Assembly: GCA_023430285.1 (NCBI GenBank)
Contig: JAEZAV010000001.1
Span: 1-39,638, forward strand
Source: Methanobacteriota archaeon
GTDB taxonomy: Archaea > Methanobacteriota > Methanobacteria > Methanobacteriales > Methanobacteriaceae
Direction: 5' to 3'
Length of the DNA: 39,638 nucleotides
Positions within the stretch are counted from its first letter, which is position 1, and every line of letters starts with the position of its first letter. Shown one piece after another: positions 26,412 to 36,015 of the stretch. The translations under genes and the position numbers were made by a program. A model generated the notes under the pieces. That model was not told where the DNA came from. It did no database searches and saw nothing but the letters and a program-made list of their open reading frames with translations.

Positions 26412-27818
26412 TCATCTACCTTTAAATTTCTTTTCTGTTTTTAGATAATTTTCTAGGATATTTCTCGCTGCCACTATTCCTGTTGCTGCAGCACCTACTA
26501 TTCCCCTTGAAACGCCTGCCCCATCTCCAGCAGCATAAATACCGTCAATTCTTGTTTTTAAGTTTTTATCTAGCTCTAATCTCATTGCGTAGAGTTTTAT
26601 TTCTGGTGCATAAATAAGGGTTGAATCAGATGCCACTCCTGGAATAACGTTGTTTAAAGATTCAAGCCCCTCGATAATATCAACGACCACTCTGTGGGGT
26701 AGAGCCATTGCAATATCGCCAGGAGTCACACTTTTCAGTGTTGGTGTGACGTTACTTCGCTCCAACCTCCTCCAAGTGGATCTTCTACCCTTTCTAAGAT
26801 CTCCAAGCCGTTGTATTAAGGGTTTACCTCCTCCCAAAGTGTTTGCAAGTTTAGCAATGGAAGAAGCATATTCCGATGTATTTTCTACAGGCTCTGTTAG
26901 TTCAATCCGTACTAGAAAAGCGAAGTTCGTGTTCTCAGAAATTTTATTTATCATTGAATGGCCATTCACACCAACAAAGTCATCATATACCTCTTCAACA
27001 ACAAAACCCTTGTTACATACACAAAACGTCCTCACAAAATCATCATAGGTTTTAGTGATGATATGAAATTTAGGATCCCAGTTTATCTTTGTTAACTCAT
27101 CCATCACTATTTGGGGAATTTCAACACGTACTCCAAGATCCACTGGGTTGTGTCTAACTGGAATTTCAAGTTTTTGAGCTTGTGAATACAGCCATTTAGC
27201 ACCCACCCTTCCAGGAGCCGCTAGAACATAGTTGGTTTTGAAGGTAAATTCTCCATCTTTATTTCTAAGCAAAGCACCCCTAAACTCTCCATCCGCAACT
27301 ATATCAATTACTTCAGTACTGAGCAAAAACTCAACACCTTTATTCTCCAATTCTTTTTTGATGGAATTTATGATTGGTGGGGTGTTGTCGGATCCCATGT
27401 GCCTTTGAACTATTGGGATGAAATTTATTCCATTTGCAGCTGCTTGTTTCATAATTGGGGCTATTTTATCTGCATCGGGTGCAAATAGTTCCTTGGGAGC
27501 ACCATGTTTTAGGAATAATTCATCTATTTTCCTTATAATTTTCCAAGCTTCCTCTGTGTCTACAAATTCTTCAAGATCACCTCCAATATCGGGTTTGAGA
27601 TTCAGTTTACCATCTGAAAGTCCACCTGCTCCCCCTAACCCCCCAGTTATATTACATGGATAACATTTTCGGCATTTTCCATCTTCAAGGGCTCTACAGA
27701 TCCTATGATCAAGACCCCTCCCCTTATCCACAACAACAACCTTCATGTTGTCTGCCAGTTCATTTGCAGCGAAAATACCGGCGGGACCTGCACCAATAAT
27801 TAGAACATCATAATCCAT
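26412..27818 (-). CDS. FAD-dependent dehydrogenase (COG2509-like)
   Basis: A 468-residue flavoprotein. The Rossmann motif G-A-G-P-A-G (9-14) follows D-Y-D-V-L-I-I; V-V-V-D-K-G-R-G-L is the second strand and acidic end. C-R-A-L-E-D-G-K-C-R-K-C-Y-P-C-N-I (42-58) is a Cys cluster near the FAD site, characteristic of this group. G-G-L-G-G-A-G-G-L-S-D-G-K follows. Near the C-terminus G-I-Y-A-A-G-D-G-A-G-V-S-R-G-I is the second FAD-binding block. The substrate is not known for this family. Operon with the DUF5518 gene downstream. Confidence 0.85.
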   Translation of the reverse strand: MDYDVLIIGAGPAGIFAANELADNMKVVVVDKGRGLDHRICRALEDGKCRKCYPCNITGGLGGAGGLSDGKLNLKPDIGGDLEEFVDTEEAWKIIRKIDELFLKHGAPKELFAPDADKIAPIMKQAAANGINFIPIVQRHMGSDNTPPIINSIKKELENKGVEFLLSTEVIDIVADGEFRGALLRNKDGEFTFKTNYVLAAPGRVGAKWLYSQAQKLEIPVRHNPVDLGVRVEIPQIVMDELTKINWDPKFHIITKTYDDFVRTFCVCNKGFVVEEVYDDFVGVNGHSMINKISENTNFAFLVRIELTEPVENTSEYASSIAKLANTLGGGKPLIQRLGDLRKGRRSTWRRLERSNVTPTLKSVTPGDIAMALPHRVVVDIIEGLESLNNVIPGVASDSTLIYAPEIKLYAMRLELDKNLKTRIDGIYAAGDGAGVSRGIVGAAATGIVAARNILENYLKTEKKFKGR

Positions 27819-28268
27819 TCAAACCATCCCCAGTTCCATTTCTATGGGATATATTTGTATGAAAAACATCATAAAATTTGTTATTGGTGATATAATTTTT
27901 TCAGAGAGAGACATGCATTGCAAGTGTATAATTGTAGAAAAAAAATTGAATCCTGAATAACTCCAAATTTCAGGTCCAATTATTGCAGGAGAATTATTTG
28001 ATCATAAAAATGGAAAATTCCACTAGATCACTAAATAATCACAATTTAGATTAAGTTTAAGATTTAATTGTCTACATTAGATGGTAAAGTTTAGTAAAAT
28101 TTATTAATTAAAAATCAATTATCTATTCTTAACTAGAATAATTGTATCATTACCTTTGAAAGGTTGTTTAACCGGTATTAAACAGAGTTAGAAATCATAT
28201 ATTGGGCCAATTGAACTTAAATAACTAAAGACGTGGCAGTTATGTGGCCCTAAAGAGGATAAAATCGC
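27819..28268. other. 450-bp spacer with divergent promoters
   Basis: No gene seen. It separates the minus-strand FAD-dehydrogenase operon from the plus-strand channel gene. CATATATT (28197-28204) is a candidate TATA box for the channel gene, and AGAGGAT about ten bases before its ATG a weak ribosome site. The rest is AT-rich without clear repeats. Confidence 0.45.
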
Positions 28269-29295
28269 ATGTTTGTTGTACTTGAAGTTGTCAGAGATAA
28301 TTTTCCAAAACTTCTTAAAAGACCGTTAACACGCATTTTGATCCTGACATTTGCAGTGGTTGCCTATGGAACCTTAGGATTTCATTTCATTGAAAATCAG
28401 GGCTGGACAATCTCATTGTACTGGACGTTTGTAACCATTGGAACTGTAGGTTATGGAGATTACAGTCCGAAAACTCCATTAGGAATGTATTTTACCATAA
28501 CACTGATAATATTTGGAATAGGAACATTTGCTGTAGCCATAGAGTCTATTGTTGAGTTCATAACAAAAAAACAGCAATTCAAGTTAATGGGGCTGGTAAA
28601 TGTGAAAAGATCGAAACATATAGTTGTATGCGGATGGACGGAAAGTACCATCGAATGTGTAAAAGAAATTGGCAAATCTAGCGAATTATTCGTACTACAC
28701 GAAGATGAAACAGTGCGCAAAAGTGCATTGAAAACTGGTGTGAATTTCATTCATGGCGATCCCACCAGAATCAGCGACCTTAAAAAAGCCAACGTGGCAG
28801 GGGCAAAAGCCGTCATAGTTGACATGGAATCTGACTCCCAAACCCTCCACTGCATACTTGGCATTAGAAAACTGGATCCAAATGTGAAGATAATAGCAGA
28901 AGCCCCAGCGTTACGAAAATATCGAACAGATCAAACTTGCTGGAGCAAATCAAGTGATTTCCCCCTTTGTCATTTCCGGCCGTTTAATGTGTAAAAGCAT
29001 AGATAATGGATACGAAGCCATGTTTGTGCAGGATGTTCTTGCAGAACAAAAGGAAAAAGAACTAAGAGAAATACGTATAAATTCTAATAATTTCCTGATT
29101 GGAAAATCTTTGTTGGACGCAGAAATTCATCACAGAACTGGAGTTGTGGTTGTTGGGCTGGGAAAGGAAGGGGAGTTGACAATAGACCCTGCAAGGGAAA
29201 CTGTTATTGAAGAAGGAGACATCATTTTGGGAATTGGAAAACCTGAAGAATTCCAAAAAATTGAAGCCTTTGAATTGGATAATGAAAAGTCATGA
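28269..29295 (+). pseudogene. mthK: MthK-type calcium-gated potassium channel gene with +1 frameshift
   Basis: The front frame (28269-28994) gives two membrane helices, the selectivity filter T-V-G-Y-G-D (59-64), the glycine hinge G-I-G-T-F-A and the RCK domain with the internal start M-G-L-V-N-V at residue 107, as in MthK. After [11 protein letters not shown] the frame turns to unrelated residues. The correct continuation ([18 protein letters not shown]) is found one base out of phase and runs to 29295. Removing one C from the run CCCC at 28903-28906 restores a 341-residue protein, the family's normal length. The site is the calcium-ligand motif E-A-E-R; the repaired frame reads E-A-Q-R. Either a real mutation or a sequencing error in a homopolymer. 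If real, only a channel lacking the RCK C-terminal lobe could be made. The gene ends directly against the end of sfsA. Confidence 0.85.
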
Positions 29296-30012
29296 TTAAC
29301 TTTCTAAAACTATTGGTACTCGTTTAAATGGTTTGATCTCAAGAGTATTGTTTATGTAAATGTTTTGAAAGGAATATGCAATGATTTTAACCCCATTTTT
29401 ATCTGCATTCCGAAGAGATGTAGCAAAATCTGGATCCATGGGAGTGTTTGGAGTGAATTTTTCTGCGTCTTCACGAATTATTAGGAACAGAACTGTAGCT
29501 TCATATCCATTTTTAGTTGAGTTTGAAAGTTCGTCAAGGTGTTTCTTACCCCTCAAAGTTGGGGCATCTGGAAATTTTGCCAGCCCCTCTTCAACCAATG
29601 TACAGCCCTTCACCTCAAGCAGCATTGGCTCGGATGTGGCTGTAGTTAAAAGAAAATCTATTCTACTATTTCCATAAGTGAACTCTCTCCTATCTATTGA
29701 ATAATCATTTATATCCATAATATAGCCAGATTTTATGAGTTCTGAAGCCAGATCACTGTGAAAACCTGAATTTATTAGTATCCATCGGTTTTTATGATGA
29801 ACTGCTATCACATCATATCCAGTTTTCCTGTTTGGGTTGCTTGCTTTTCTAAGGAGTAGTTTGATGTTGGGAGTTAAAAGTTCTTTTAATCTTCCAGGAT
29901 CCCTTAAATGTGCCTTTTCTACAGTTTTATCTGTTGAATTTAGTTTAAAATGTACTAGAAATCTGTTGGGTCTTTCAACAAATATGCCTTCGAATATATT
30001 TTCTATCTTCAT
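29296..30012 (-). CDS. sfsA: SfsA family protein (DNA-binding/nuclease-like fold)
   Basis: A 238-residue protein. Characteristic SfsA blocks are R-P-N-R-F-L-V (14-20), [12 protein letters not shown] (35-46), N-S-R-I-D-F-L-L (115-122), the L-L-E-V-K-G-C-T-L segment (131-139) and F-P-D-A-P-T-x-R-G-x-K-H-L. D119, E133 and K135 form a PD-(D/E)xK-like arrangement, suggesting metal-dependent nucleic-acid chemistry; in bacteria the name comes from sugar-fermentation effects and DNA binding. The stop codon is next to the channel gene's stop, tail to tail with no spacer. No ribosome site is evident, so it may be leaderless. Confidence 0.9.
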   Translation of the reverse strand: MKIENIFEGIFVERPNRFLVHFKLNSTDKTVEKAHLRDPGRLKELLTPNIKLLLRKASNPNRKTGYDVIAVHHKNRWILINSGFHSDLASELIKSGYIMDINDYSIDRREFTYGNSRIDFLLTTATSEPMLLEVKGCTLVEEGLAKFPDAPTLRGKKHLDELSNSTKNGYEATVLFLIIREDAEKFTPNTPMDPDFATSLRNADKNGVKIIAYSFQNIYINNTLEIKPFKRVPIVLES

Positions 30013-30120
30013 ACAATCCTCACAACTACCAAATTTTCAGTTAGTTTCTGAAATGGGTTAATGTTATATCTGTAACACAATTCATTATAGTTTATAGATC
30101 AAGTTCATCGAGGTGATAAA

Positions 30121-31200
30121 TTGCATCCAAGACCAAGCCCTATAGCAGCGTCTTTATACACATTACGAGATATGAATGCCGATGTAATTGTTTTGCACGG
30201 CCCACATGGTTGTTGTTTTCGTACAGGTAGATTGCTTGAAAATGACGGAGTCCGAGTTGTGACGACTTCCATGTCTGAGAATGATTTCATTTTTGGAGCT
30301 TCAGAAAAACTCGAAGAAGTTCTGCTTAAAGTAGAAGAACTTTTTAATCCAGAGTTGGTTGGAGTTGTTGGAACCTGTGTAAGCATGATCATAGGCGAAG
30401 ATATGAAGGAAGCAGTTAAAAATGCAGGCATAAATGCCAAAGTAGTTACTGTAGAGTCCCATGGAGGTTTGGGAGAAGGTGATAACACCGAAGGAGCTAT
30501 TGCTGTGTTGGATGCTGCTGCAAACCAAGGCATCATATCTCGAGATGAAATGGAAAGACAAACGAAAATGCTTAAGAAAGCAACGGAGATAGAAAAAACT
30601 CGGGGAATGGCACAGGGAAGTTACATCAAACCATCCTACGGAGACAACAAGGTTAAAGTTGCAAATATTATTTTAAATGCATTTAAATCCAACAAAAAAA
30701 TCGCATTCATTCTAAACTCTAAGAAAGAAACATCTTATCTCTTTGCAGATATCTTGAATATTCCATTCAGAGAATATTTTCCAGAAAATGAGTACACTGT
30801 AATTGCCAACTTAGATGAAAATGTAGGTTTACCAAGAATAAGGGGACATGCATCCAACATAACAAAGGAACTTCTGGAAAGTGGGACAACCGTGACCCAT
30901 ATAACAGGAGGGTTGGATGAGTATCCTGTGACTGGAATAAAAGCAGAACAGATTTTGAATGAAGGTAATTTTGATTTGGTTGTTGTTATGGGTGTTCCCC
31001 ATGCATTTCCTGTTGAAAAAGTTAATTCTGTGACAGTGGCTGTTACAGATGGATCCAGACTTGTTGAACCATTAAAAAGCCTTGGATATGACTACGTAGT
31101 AACTGAACTAGATGCCCATTCCAAGACTCTTGGAACTGATATAATTGTTCCATCGGATCTAGGAGATAGTTTAAGGGGATTGATGGAAATTCAAGATTGA
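30121..31200 (+). CDS. cfbD: Ni-sirohydrochlorin a,c-diamide reductive cyclase, NifD-like subunit
   Basis: A 359-residue nitrogenase-like protein. [12 protein letters not shown] (26-37, C31/C32) and [10 protein letters not shown] (81-90, C86) are the cluster-ligand regions shared with NifD/BchN-type proteins. With the NifH-like CfbC it reduces and cyclises Ni-sirohydrochlorin a,c-diamide on the way to coenzyme F430, the methyl-coenzyme M reductase cofactor, so it is essential in methanogens. The start is a TTG at 30121, fixed by GAGGTGA four bases upstream. cfbC is not adjacent here. Confidence 0.88.
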   Translation: MHPRPSPIAASLYTLRDMNADVIVLHGPHGCCFRTGRLLENDGVRVVTTSMSENDFIFGASEKLEEVLLKVEELFNPELVGVVGTCVSMIIGEDMKEAVKNAGINAKVVTVESHGGLGEGDNTEGAIAVLDAAANQGIISRDEMERQTKMLKKATEIEKTRGMAQGSYIKPSYGDNKVKVANIILNAFKSNKKIAFILNSKKETSYLFADILNIPFREYFPENEYTVIANLDENVGLPRIRGHASNITKELLESGTTVTHITGGLDEYPVTGIKAEQILNEGNFDLVVVMGVPHAFPVEKVNSVTVAVTDGSRLVEPLKSLGYDYVVTELDAHSKTLGTDIIVPSDLGDSLRGLMEIQD

Positions 31201-31296
31201 TCAGCATTCAAATGAAATATCAAACGAAACAAAAAATGGTTTGGCTTATACTAAACATGATAAAGTTTGTATAGGCAAATAATTTATTGAAATGAA

Positions 31297-31305
31297 TTTT
31301 TATAT
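31297..31305 (+). promoter_or_regulatory. TATA box of the sugar-nucleotidyltransferase gene
   Basis: TTTTTATATA-type box about 70 bases before the ATG at 31373; a start point near 31330 would leave a leader of about 45 bases containing AAGGTGAT. Confidence 0.45.
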
Positions 31306-31372
31306 ACAATCGTCACAATAGTATAGCCATATCAAAAAAAATAAGATCATTTGTATTATGTAAGGTGATAAT

Positions 31373-32380
31373 ATGACAAGAACAGTTGGAATGATACTCT
31401 GCGGAGGTTTCGGAAAGAGGTTAAGGCCGTTAACCGAAACAGTTCCCAAACCACTCATAGAAATTAAAGACAATTACACCATCTTAGACAAACAACTCTT
31501 CGACTTCAAAAATGCAGGTGTTGATAAAGTACTGCTTTTAACTGGCTTTCTCAGTGAAAAAATTAGAGAAAGATATGGAGACGAATATAAAGGAGTTAAA
31601 GTTGAATACATAGTTGAAGATGAACCACTTGGAACATTAAATGCTATTAAATTAGGTATGGAAAGCCTTGAAGATAATGAACAGTGCATTATTAGGAATG
31701 GAGATGTCGTGGCAGATCTGAACATTAAAAAAATGATTGAACAAGGGGAAAAATCTGACTATCCATTGTCCATATTCATAACTCAAATGGTTTCACCCTA
31801 CGGGATTGTAGAAATTAGTGGTGACAGGCTAGTATCCTTCAAAGAAAAACCTGTTCTTGATTATTATATCAACGGTGGAGTTTACTTCTCCAACGGAAAC
31901 ATTGACTTTGGAAGTTTTGAAGTTGGAGACATAGAGAAAACAGTGTTCCCAATGCTTGCAAAGGATAATAAATTAGGTTATTACAAAGAAAACGGCCTAT
32001 TCTGGATGGCAATAGACACCTCCAAAGAACTTGAAGCCATAAAGAAGGAATATGAAAACCGTGAAGACAAGCCATGGGGATATGAAAAGATCTTAATAAA
32101 CACCGATAAGTACCTGACCAAGGAGCTTTTCATAAGGGAAGGCTACCAAACATCCTTCCACTACCATTCAAAGAAGGATGAAACTATGTACATAGTCAGC
32201 GGTGCAGGTTACATAGAATTTAACGACAGGAAAGACTACTTCGGAAAAAATGACACCATAAGGATAGAACCAGAGGAAGAGCATTCCATAGTTGCAACAG
32301 AAAACACTGTCCTACACGAAGTTTCAACACCACATCTCAACGACACAATAAGAGTTAAAGATTACTACAAGGCTAGATAA
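31373..32380 (+). CDS. Sugar-1-phosphate nucleotidyltransferase fused to a cupin domain
   Basis: A 335-residue two-domain protein. The N-terminal part (1-225) has the nucleotidyltransferase signature [12 protein letters not shown] (10-21), P-K-P-L (25-28), the D-E-P-L-G-T-L segment (83-89) and I-R-N-G-D-V-V (107-113). The C-terminal part (about 232-333) is a cupin of the mannose-6-phosphate isomerase type II group: K-P-W-G-Y-E, then H263, H265, E270 (F-H-Y-H-S-K-K-D-E) and H304. Such pairings make GDP-mannose-type precursors; here each domain is short. The likely role is activated-sugar supply for glycans or glycolipids. AAGGTGAT precedes the ATG. Confidence 0.85.
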   Translation: MTRTVGMILCGGFGKRLRPLTETVPKPLIEIKDNYTILDKQLFDFKNAGVDKVLLLTGFLSEKIRERYGDEYKGVKVEYIVEDEPLGTLNAIKLGMESLEDNEQCIIRNGDVVADLNIKKMIEQGEKSDYPLSIFITQMVSPYGIVEISGDRLVSFKEKPVLDYYINGGVYFSNGNIDFGSFEVGDIEKTVFPMLAKDNKLGYYKENGLFWMAIDTSKELEAIKKEYENREDKPWGYEKILINTDKYLTKELFIREGYQTSFHYHSKKDETMYIVSGAGYIEFNDRKDYFGKNDTIRIEPEEEHSIVATENTVLHEVSTPHLNDTIRVKDYYKAR

Positions 32381-32424
32381 ACCTTTTAATCTTTAAAAAT
32401 TCATATTTTTTTAGGAATAAAAGC

Positions 32425-33036
32425 ATGATAACCATTATTGACTATGGATCTGGAAATTTAAAAAGTATTAAAAATGGTTTTTCCAAAATTGGCACCACTA
32501 CCCATATTTCTTCTTCAATAAATGAAATTAAAGATGCTGATGCACTTGTTCTGCCGGGTGTAGGAGCTTTTGGTAATGCAATGGAAGGAGTTGCAAGCTA
32601 CCAGGAAGCCATCCATGACCATATACACGATGGAAAGCCATTTTTGGGTATCTGTCTAGGACTTCAGATCCTTTTTACCAGAAGCGAGGAAAGTCCAAAC
32701 ACCACCGGACTGGATGTTGTTGAAGGAAGTGTTCTGCATTTCCCTGATTCAGTAAAGGAATCCGGATTAAAAATTCCCCAAATGGGATGGAATCAACTGC
32801 AAATTCGTGGCGAATGTCCAATTCTAGAGGGTATAGGATCGGATTTCATGTACTTCGTACATTCCTATTATGTGGCCCCAAATGATCCTGATGTTGTTGT
32901 TGCTACTGTGGACTACGGAATTGATGTGCCTGCAGTGATCTGTAAGGATAATGTCTATGCAACACAGTTCCATCCTGAAAAAAGTGGGGATAAGGGACTT
33001 CAGATACTGAAAAATTTTGTTGAATTGGTGGAATAA
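32425..33036 (+). CDS. hisH: Imidazole glycerol phosphate synthase, glutamine amidotransferase subunit
   Basis: A 203-residue class I glutamine amidotransferase that feeds ammonia to HisF in histidine synthesis. The N-terminus I-I-D-Y-G-S-G-N-L is diagnostic for HisH. The nucleophile C77 lies in G-I-C-L-G-L-Q (75-81), and the His-Glu pair H183/E185 in T-Q-F-H-P-E-K-S. Start ATG follows TTAGGAAT at about nine bases. It lies 44 bases after the preceding gene and may share its transcript; hisF is not in the window. Confidence 0.93.
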   Translation: MITIIDYGSGNLKSIKNGFSKIGTTTHISSSINEIKDADALVLPGVGAFGNAMEGVASYQEAIHDHIHDGKPFLGICLGLQILFTRSEESPNTTGLDVVEGSVLHFPDSVKESGLKIPQMGWNQLQIRGECPILEGIGSDFMYFVHSYYVAPNDPDVVVATVDYGIDVPAVICKDNVYATQFHPEKSGDKGLQILKNFVELVE

Positions 33037-33114
33037 ATATTTTAATAATATTATTTTTGATATTTGTATGAAAAATTTTATTAAAAATTAACTAAATATA
33101 AAAAGGTGTGGCAT

Positions 33115-34479
33115 GTGGATATCGAAGGATTCGTGAGAAGATCAATTAAAGAGGAAGATGAGGAAACTGTCCAGAAAAATTTGGTAAACAAAATATTAGA
33201 GTTTAAGGATCTGGATAACGACAAAGCAGAAAAAATGGCCTCTGCAGTCATTGAAGAGGTTAAAAATACCCTAACTATTGATTCCTATCCAGACGAATTC
33301 ATGAGGGATCTAATAAACTACACCCAATCCAGCGTATCCATGGGAGATATTGGAGTTGGATCCCGTGGTGCAGGGGATTTCTTTGTGCACCGTAAAATTG
33401 CAGAGATAGTTTCAAGTGCAAAAACAAGCTCTTACATAAACCCATCAGCACAAGATGACGGCGGCGTTGTTAAATCAACTGTGGATAGTAAAGACGTTTA
33501 CATAACCACTGCAGTAGATGGTATTCATTCCAGACTGAGCGAATACCCATTTCTTGGTGGTTTCCATGTTGCAAGGGCCACACTCAGAGATGTCTGTGTT
33601 ATGGGCTCAAATCCCATTGCGATGCTGAGTGATCTGCACTTAGCAGATGATGGAGACGTGGGAAAATTGTTCGACTTCACAGCAGGTGTCTGTGCAGTTT
33701 CCGAACTAGTAGATGTTCCCCTGGTTGCTGGAAGCACCCTTAGAGTTGGTGGAGACATGGTTTTAGGAGACAGGCTGGTCAGTGCTGTTGGTGCAGTAGG
33801 AATTTCAGAGTATGCACCAACCGCCAGAAAAAGAGCAGAATCCGGCGATGTTATTCTTCTTACAGAAGGGTCTGGTGGAGGAACAATATCAACAACAGCC
33901 ATTTACCACGGTATGTTTGATGTTGTCCAAGAAACCATGGATATCAGCTTTATAAAGGCTTCTGAAGCAATATTTAATGCGGGACTCCTACCCGAAGTTC
34001 ATGCAATGACAGATGTGACCAACGGTGGTTTAAGGGGAGATGCCCATGAAATCAGTCAAACTACTGGTCTTGGGCTGAGTTTTTCCGAGGAAAAGATCCG
34101 TGAAATGGTCAATCCAAAGGTTTTAGATATGCTTGAAAAACTAGAAATTGATCCCCTGGGAGTTTCTGTTGATTCACTCATGATCATAGCCCCTGAAGAT
34201 CTGGCAACAAGGGTTAAGAATGTAGTTTCAAGTGCAGGTGTGAAAATTAATGAAATTGGAGTGGTAGATAACTCTGGAATTTCTAAATTAATCAAGGAAG
34301 ACGGAAGGGAAGAAGAGTTAAAACCCCTGTTTAGGGAAGCTGCCTACACCAAGATAAAAAAAATCGTTGGAGATGTTGAACCTGAAGACTTTGATGATAT
34401 GAAGGAAAAAGTCCAAAGGGCTGCCCTTGAATCCATCAAAAAGAAGGACAAAGTTGTGAAGGCCATCCAAGAAAAATAA
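33115..34479 (+). CDS. AIR synthase-related protein (PurM/HypE fold)
   Basis: A 454-residue protein with a helical N-terminal extension (about 1-85) and a PurM-like ATP-binding core: D-I-G-V-G-S-R-G-A-G-D-F-F-V-H (about 76-90), Q-D-D-G-G-V-V, T-T-A-V-D-G-I-H-S-R-L, R-D-V-C-V-M-G-S-N-P and M-T-D-V-T-N-G-G-L-R-G-D. The start is taken at the GTG at 33115, six bases after AAAGGTG; a GTG at 33106 overlaps that ribosome site. Proteins of this type relate to selenophosphate synthetase and hydrogenase maturation factor HypE; the methanogen group has no assigned reaction. It follows hisH by about 80 bases. Confidence 0.78.
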   Translation: MDIEGFVRRSIKEEDEETVQKNLVNKILEFKDLDNDKAEKMASAVIEEVKNTLTIDSYPDEFMRDLINYTQSSVSMGDIGVGSRGAGDFFVHRKIAEIVSSAKTSSYINPSAQDDGGVVKSTVDSKDVYITTAVDGIHSRLSEYPFLGGFHVARATLRDVCVMGSNPIAMLSDLHLADDGDVGKLFDFTAGVCAVSELVDVPLVAGSTLRVGGDMVLGDRLVSAVGAVGISEYAPTARKRAESGDVILLTEGSGGGTISTTAIYHGMFDVVQETMDISFIKASEAIFNAGLLPEVHAMTDVTNGGLRGDAHEISQTTGLGLSFSEEKIREMVNPKVLDMLEKLEIDPLGVSVDSLMIIAPEDLATRVKNVVSSAGVKINEIGVVDNSGISKLIKEDGREEELKPLFREAAYTKIKKIVGDVEPEDFDDMKEKVQRAALESIKKKDKVVKAIQEK

Positions 34480-34531
34480 CCTCCAAATATCCACATCCGA
34501 AAATTTAATTATTCACCCTAGGGTTGATAAT

Positions 34532-34963
34532 ATGATTAAAAAAGAGGAATGTGGAATATTTTTGTGTTACGATGCACTACTTGCACTTCTACCAATTATG
34601 ATTATTTTAGCTGCTGTTACAACTATCCAGATCGATCCTTCAAGCTCCAATCTGGAATTGGTCATGTTTCATCAGGCCCAGGATACTCTAGATTTAATGT
34701 CAGTCAGTGCTAATCCATTGGAACCATCGACTCTAGAACAGATCTCCTCTTCAATTTCGGATAACAATCTGGAATCTGCCCAAAAAATTGCCAACAACTG
34801 GCTTAAACGCAAATTAGAAAACAGGAAATATCGTTTGGTAGAAGTTAATCAACGGGCTGGACAGGAAATATGTTCATCTCCAGGCATGGACAACACTAAA
34901 ATCGTTGCTGTGGCTGTTAAATCTTATAAAGGCTATGTGTATAAGTTATATATCGGATTGTGA
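34532..34963 (+). CDS. Small protein with N-terminal membrane helix, pilin-like
   Basis: A 143-residue protein. After M-I-K-K-E-E-C-G come about twenty hydrophobic residues (I-F-L-C-Y-D-A-L-L-A-L-L-P-I-M-I-I-L-A-A-V), then a soluble region with a long helix and a beta-type end (I-V-A-V-A-V-K-S-Y). The short charged leader before a hydrophobic helix recalls class III (prepilin-type) signal peptides, but the usual cleavage motif is not clear. GGGTTGAT precedes the ATG. Function unknown. Confidence 0.65.
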   Translation: MIKKEECGIFLCYDALLALLPIMIILAAVTTIQIDPSSSNLELVMFHQAQDTLDLMSVSANPLEPSTLEQISSSISDNNLESAQKIANNWLKRKLENRKYRLVEVNQRAGQEICSSPGMDNTKIVAVAVKSYKGYVYKLYIGL

Positions 34964-35150
34964 CATTATAATGTCCTACGGTAATTGAGTTATTGTGATA
35001 TCATCATGGTGAGAGGGTAAATAACAGTGCATGGGATTTTTAATAATTCATAGGCCATAGCTTTTTACAATATCTATTTATTACTGATTCACCAATGTTT
35101 AATAGATTTGGATTGTTATTTTAGATCTGTTTAGTTGATAGGGTTAAATC

Positions 35151-35765
35151 ATGGATAATATTCAAAATAATCATCCATTAGAGTTGGAAACAGCGAAGTT
35201 CATTTCGATGGTGGCCCATCCTCCTGTTATTTCAATACCCACATTTATTATTTTAAATTACTTCCTTGCTGGTCCAGATCAGTTTATTGTTCCTACCATA
35301 ATCAGCATAGTATTTGGGGCTTTAATACCCATTTCAACGTCATTAATTCTTATTAAAAAAATGCACACCGATCTGGACATAACAGACCGCACCAAAAGAA
35401 CTGTACCACTAATTTTTGCTATTTGTTCCTATCTACTTGGATTTTTAATGTTGTTATGGTATGGTGCACCTGACATTGTCTCGGTACTCATGTTGATCTA
35501 CGGCACAAACACAATGCTAATTCTCATAATAAATTTCTACTGGAAGATCAGCATACATGCCATGGGAATTGCAGGTCCAACAGCAGCATTCATATTTACT
35601 TTTGGCCCCTTAGGAATCGTAGTAGGATTAATAATACCCCTTGTAATGTGGAGCAGGTTAAAACTTAAGAAACACACACTTGCCCAGGTTATTGCTGGTT
35701 CTTTACTTGGTCTTTTGTCGACATGGATCCAGTTGGTATACCTAGTTCCATTGATTCATCCCTGA
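35151..35765 (+). CDS. PAP2-like integral membrane protein
   Basis: A 204-residue protein with five or six membrane helices. Residues about 75-86 (D-I-T-D-R-T-K-R-T-V-P-L) match the first phosphatase motif region of PAP2-related membrane proteins; S-I-H-A-M-G-I-A-G (about 134-142) replaces the usual S-G-H; S-R-L-K-L-K-K-H-T-L-A-Q-V-I-A-G (167-182) is the third motif with the final Asp changed to Gln. It may therefore be a divergent lipid-phosphate phosphatase or an inactive relative. No clear ribosome site. Confidence 0.65.
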   Translation: MDNIQNNHPLELETAKFISMVAHPPVISIPTFIILNYFLAGPDQFIVPTIISIVFGALIPISTSLILIKKMHTDLDITDRTKRTVPLIFAICSYLLGFLMLLWYGAPDIVSVLMLIYGTNTMLILIINFYWKISIHAMGIAGPTAAFIFTFGPLGIVVGLIIPLVMWSRLKLKKHTLAQVIAGSLLGLLSTWIQLVYLVPLIHP

Positions 35766-35887
35766 AACTGTGTAAATAAAATCTATATCAAGGTGAAACC
35801 TTAAATACAAAAAAAGTTAAACTGTTCTATGTTGCTTGATCCTATTTTTTAAATTTGGATAAAAAAAATTTAGAAATTAAGAATTAA

Positions 35888-35963
<76 letters not shown>

Positions 35964-35964
35964 A

Positions 35965-36009
35965 ATATAAAAAGAGAGGTTAACCCATTTATCAGTTGAT
36001 AATTGGGTT
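35965..36009 (-). terminator. Strong hairpin and T-rich tail after tfrA
   Basis: AACCCA (35982-35987) pairs with TGGGTT (36004-36009), and inside it TTATCA with TGATAA, one mismatch between, two-base loop. On the minus strand it is followed by CTCTCTTTTTATATTTTTA. It lies six bases after the flavoprotein stop and separates it from the opposite tRNA gene. Confidence 0.7.
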
Positions 36010-36015
36010 TTAACT

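Noticed and set aside
30105..30561. Minus-strand frames opposite cfbD
   Set aside because: Both are antisense shadows of a well-supported cfbD reading frame that has a proper ribosome site and cluster-ligand motifs.
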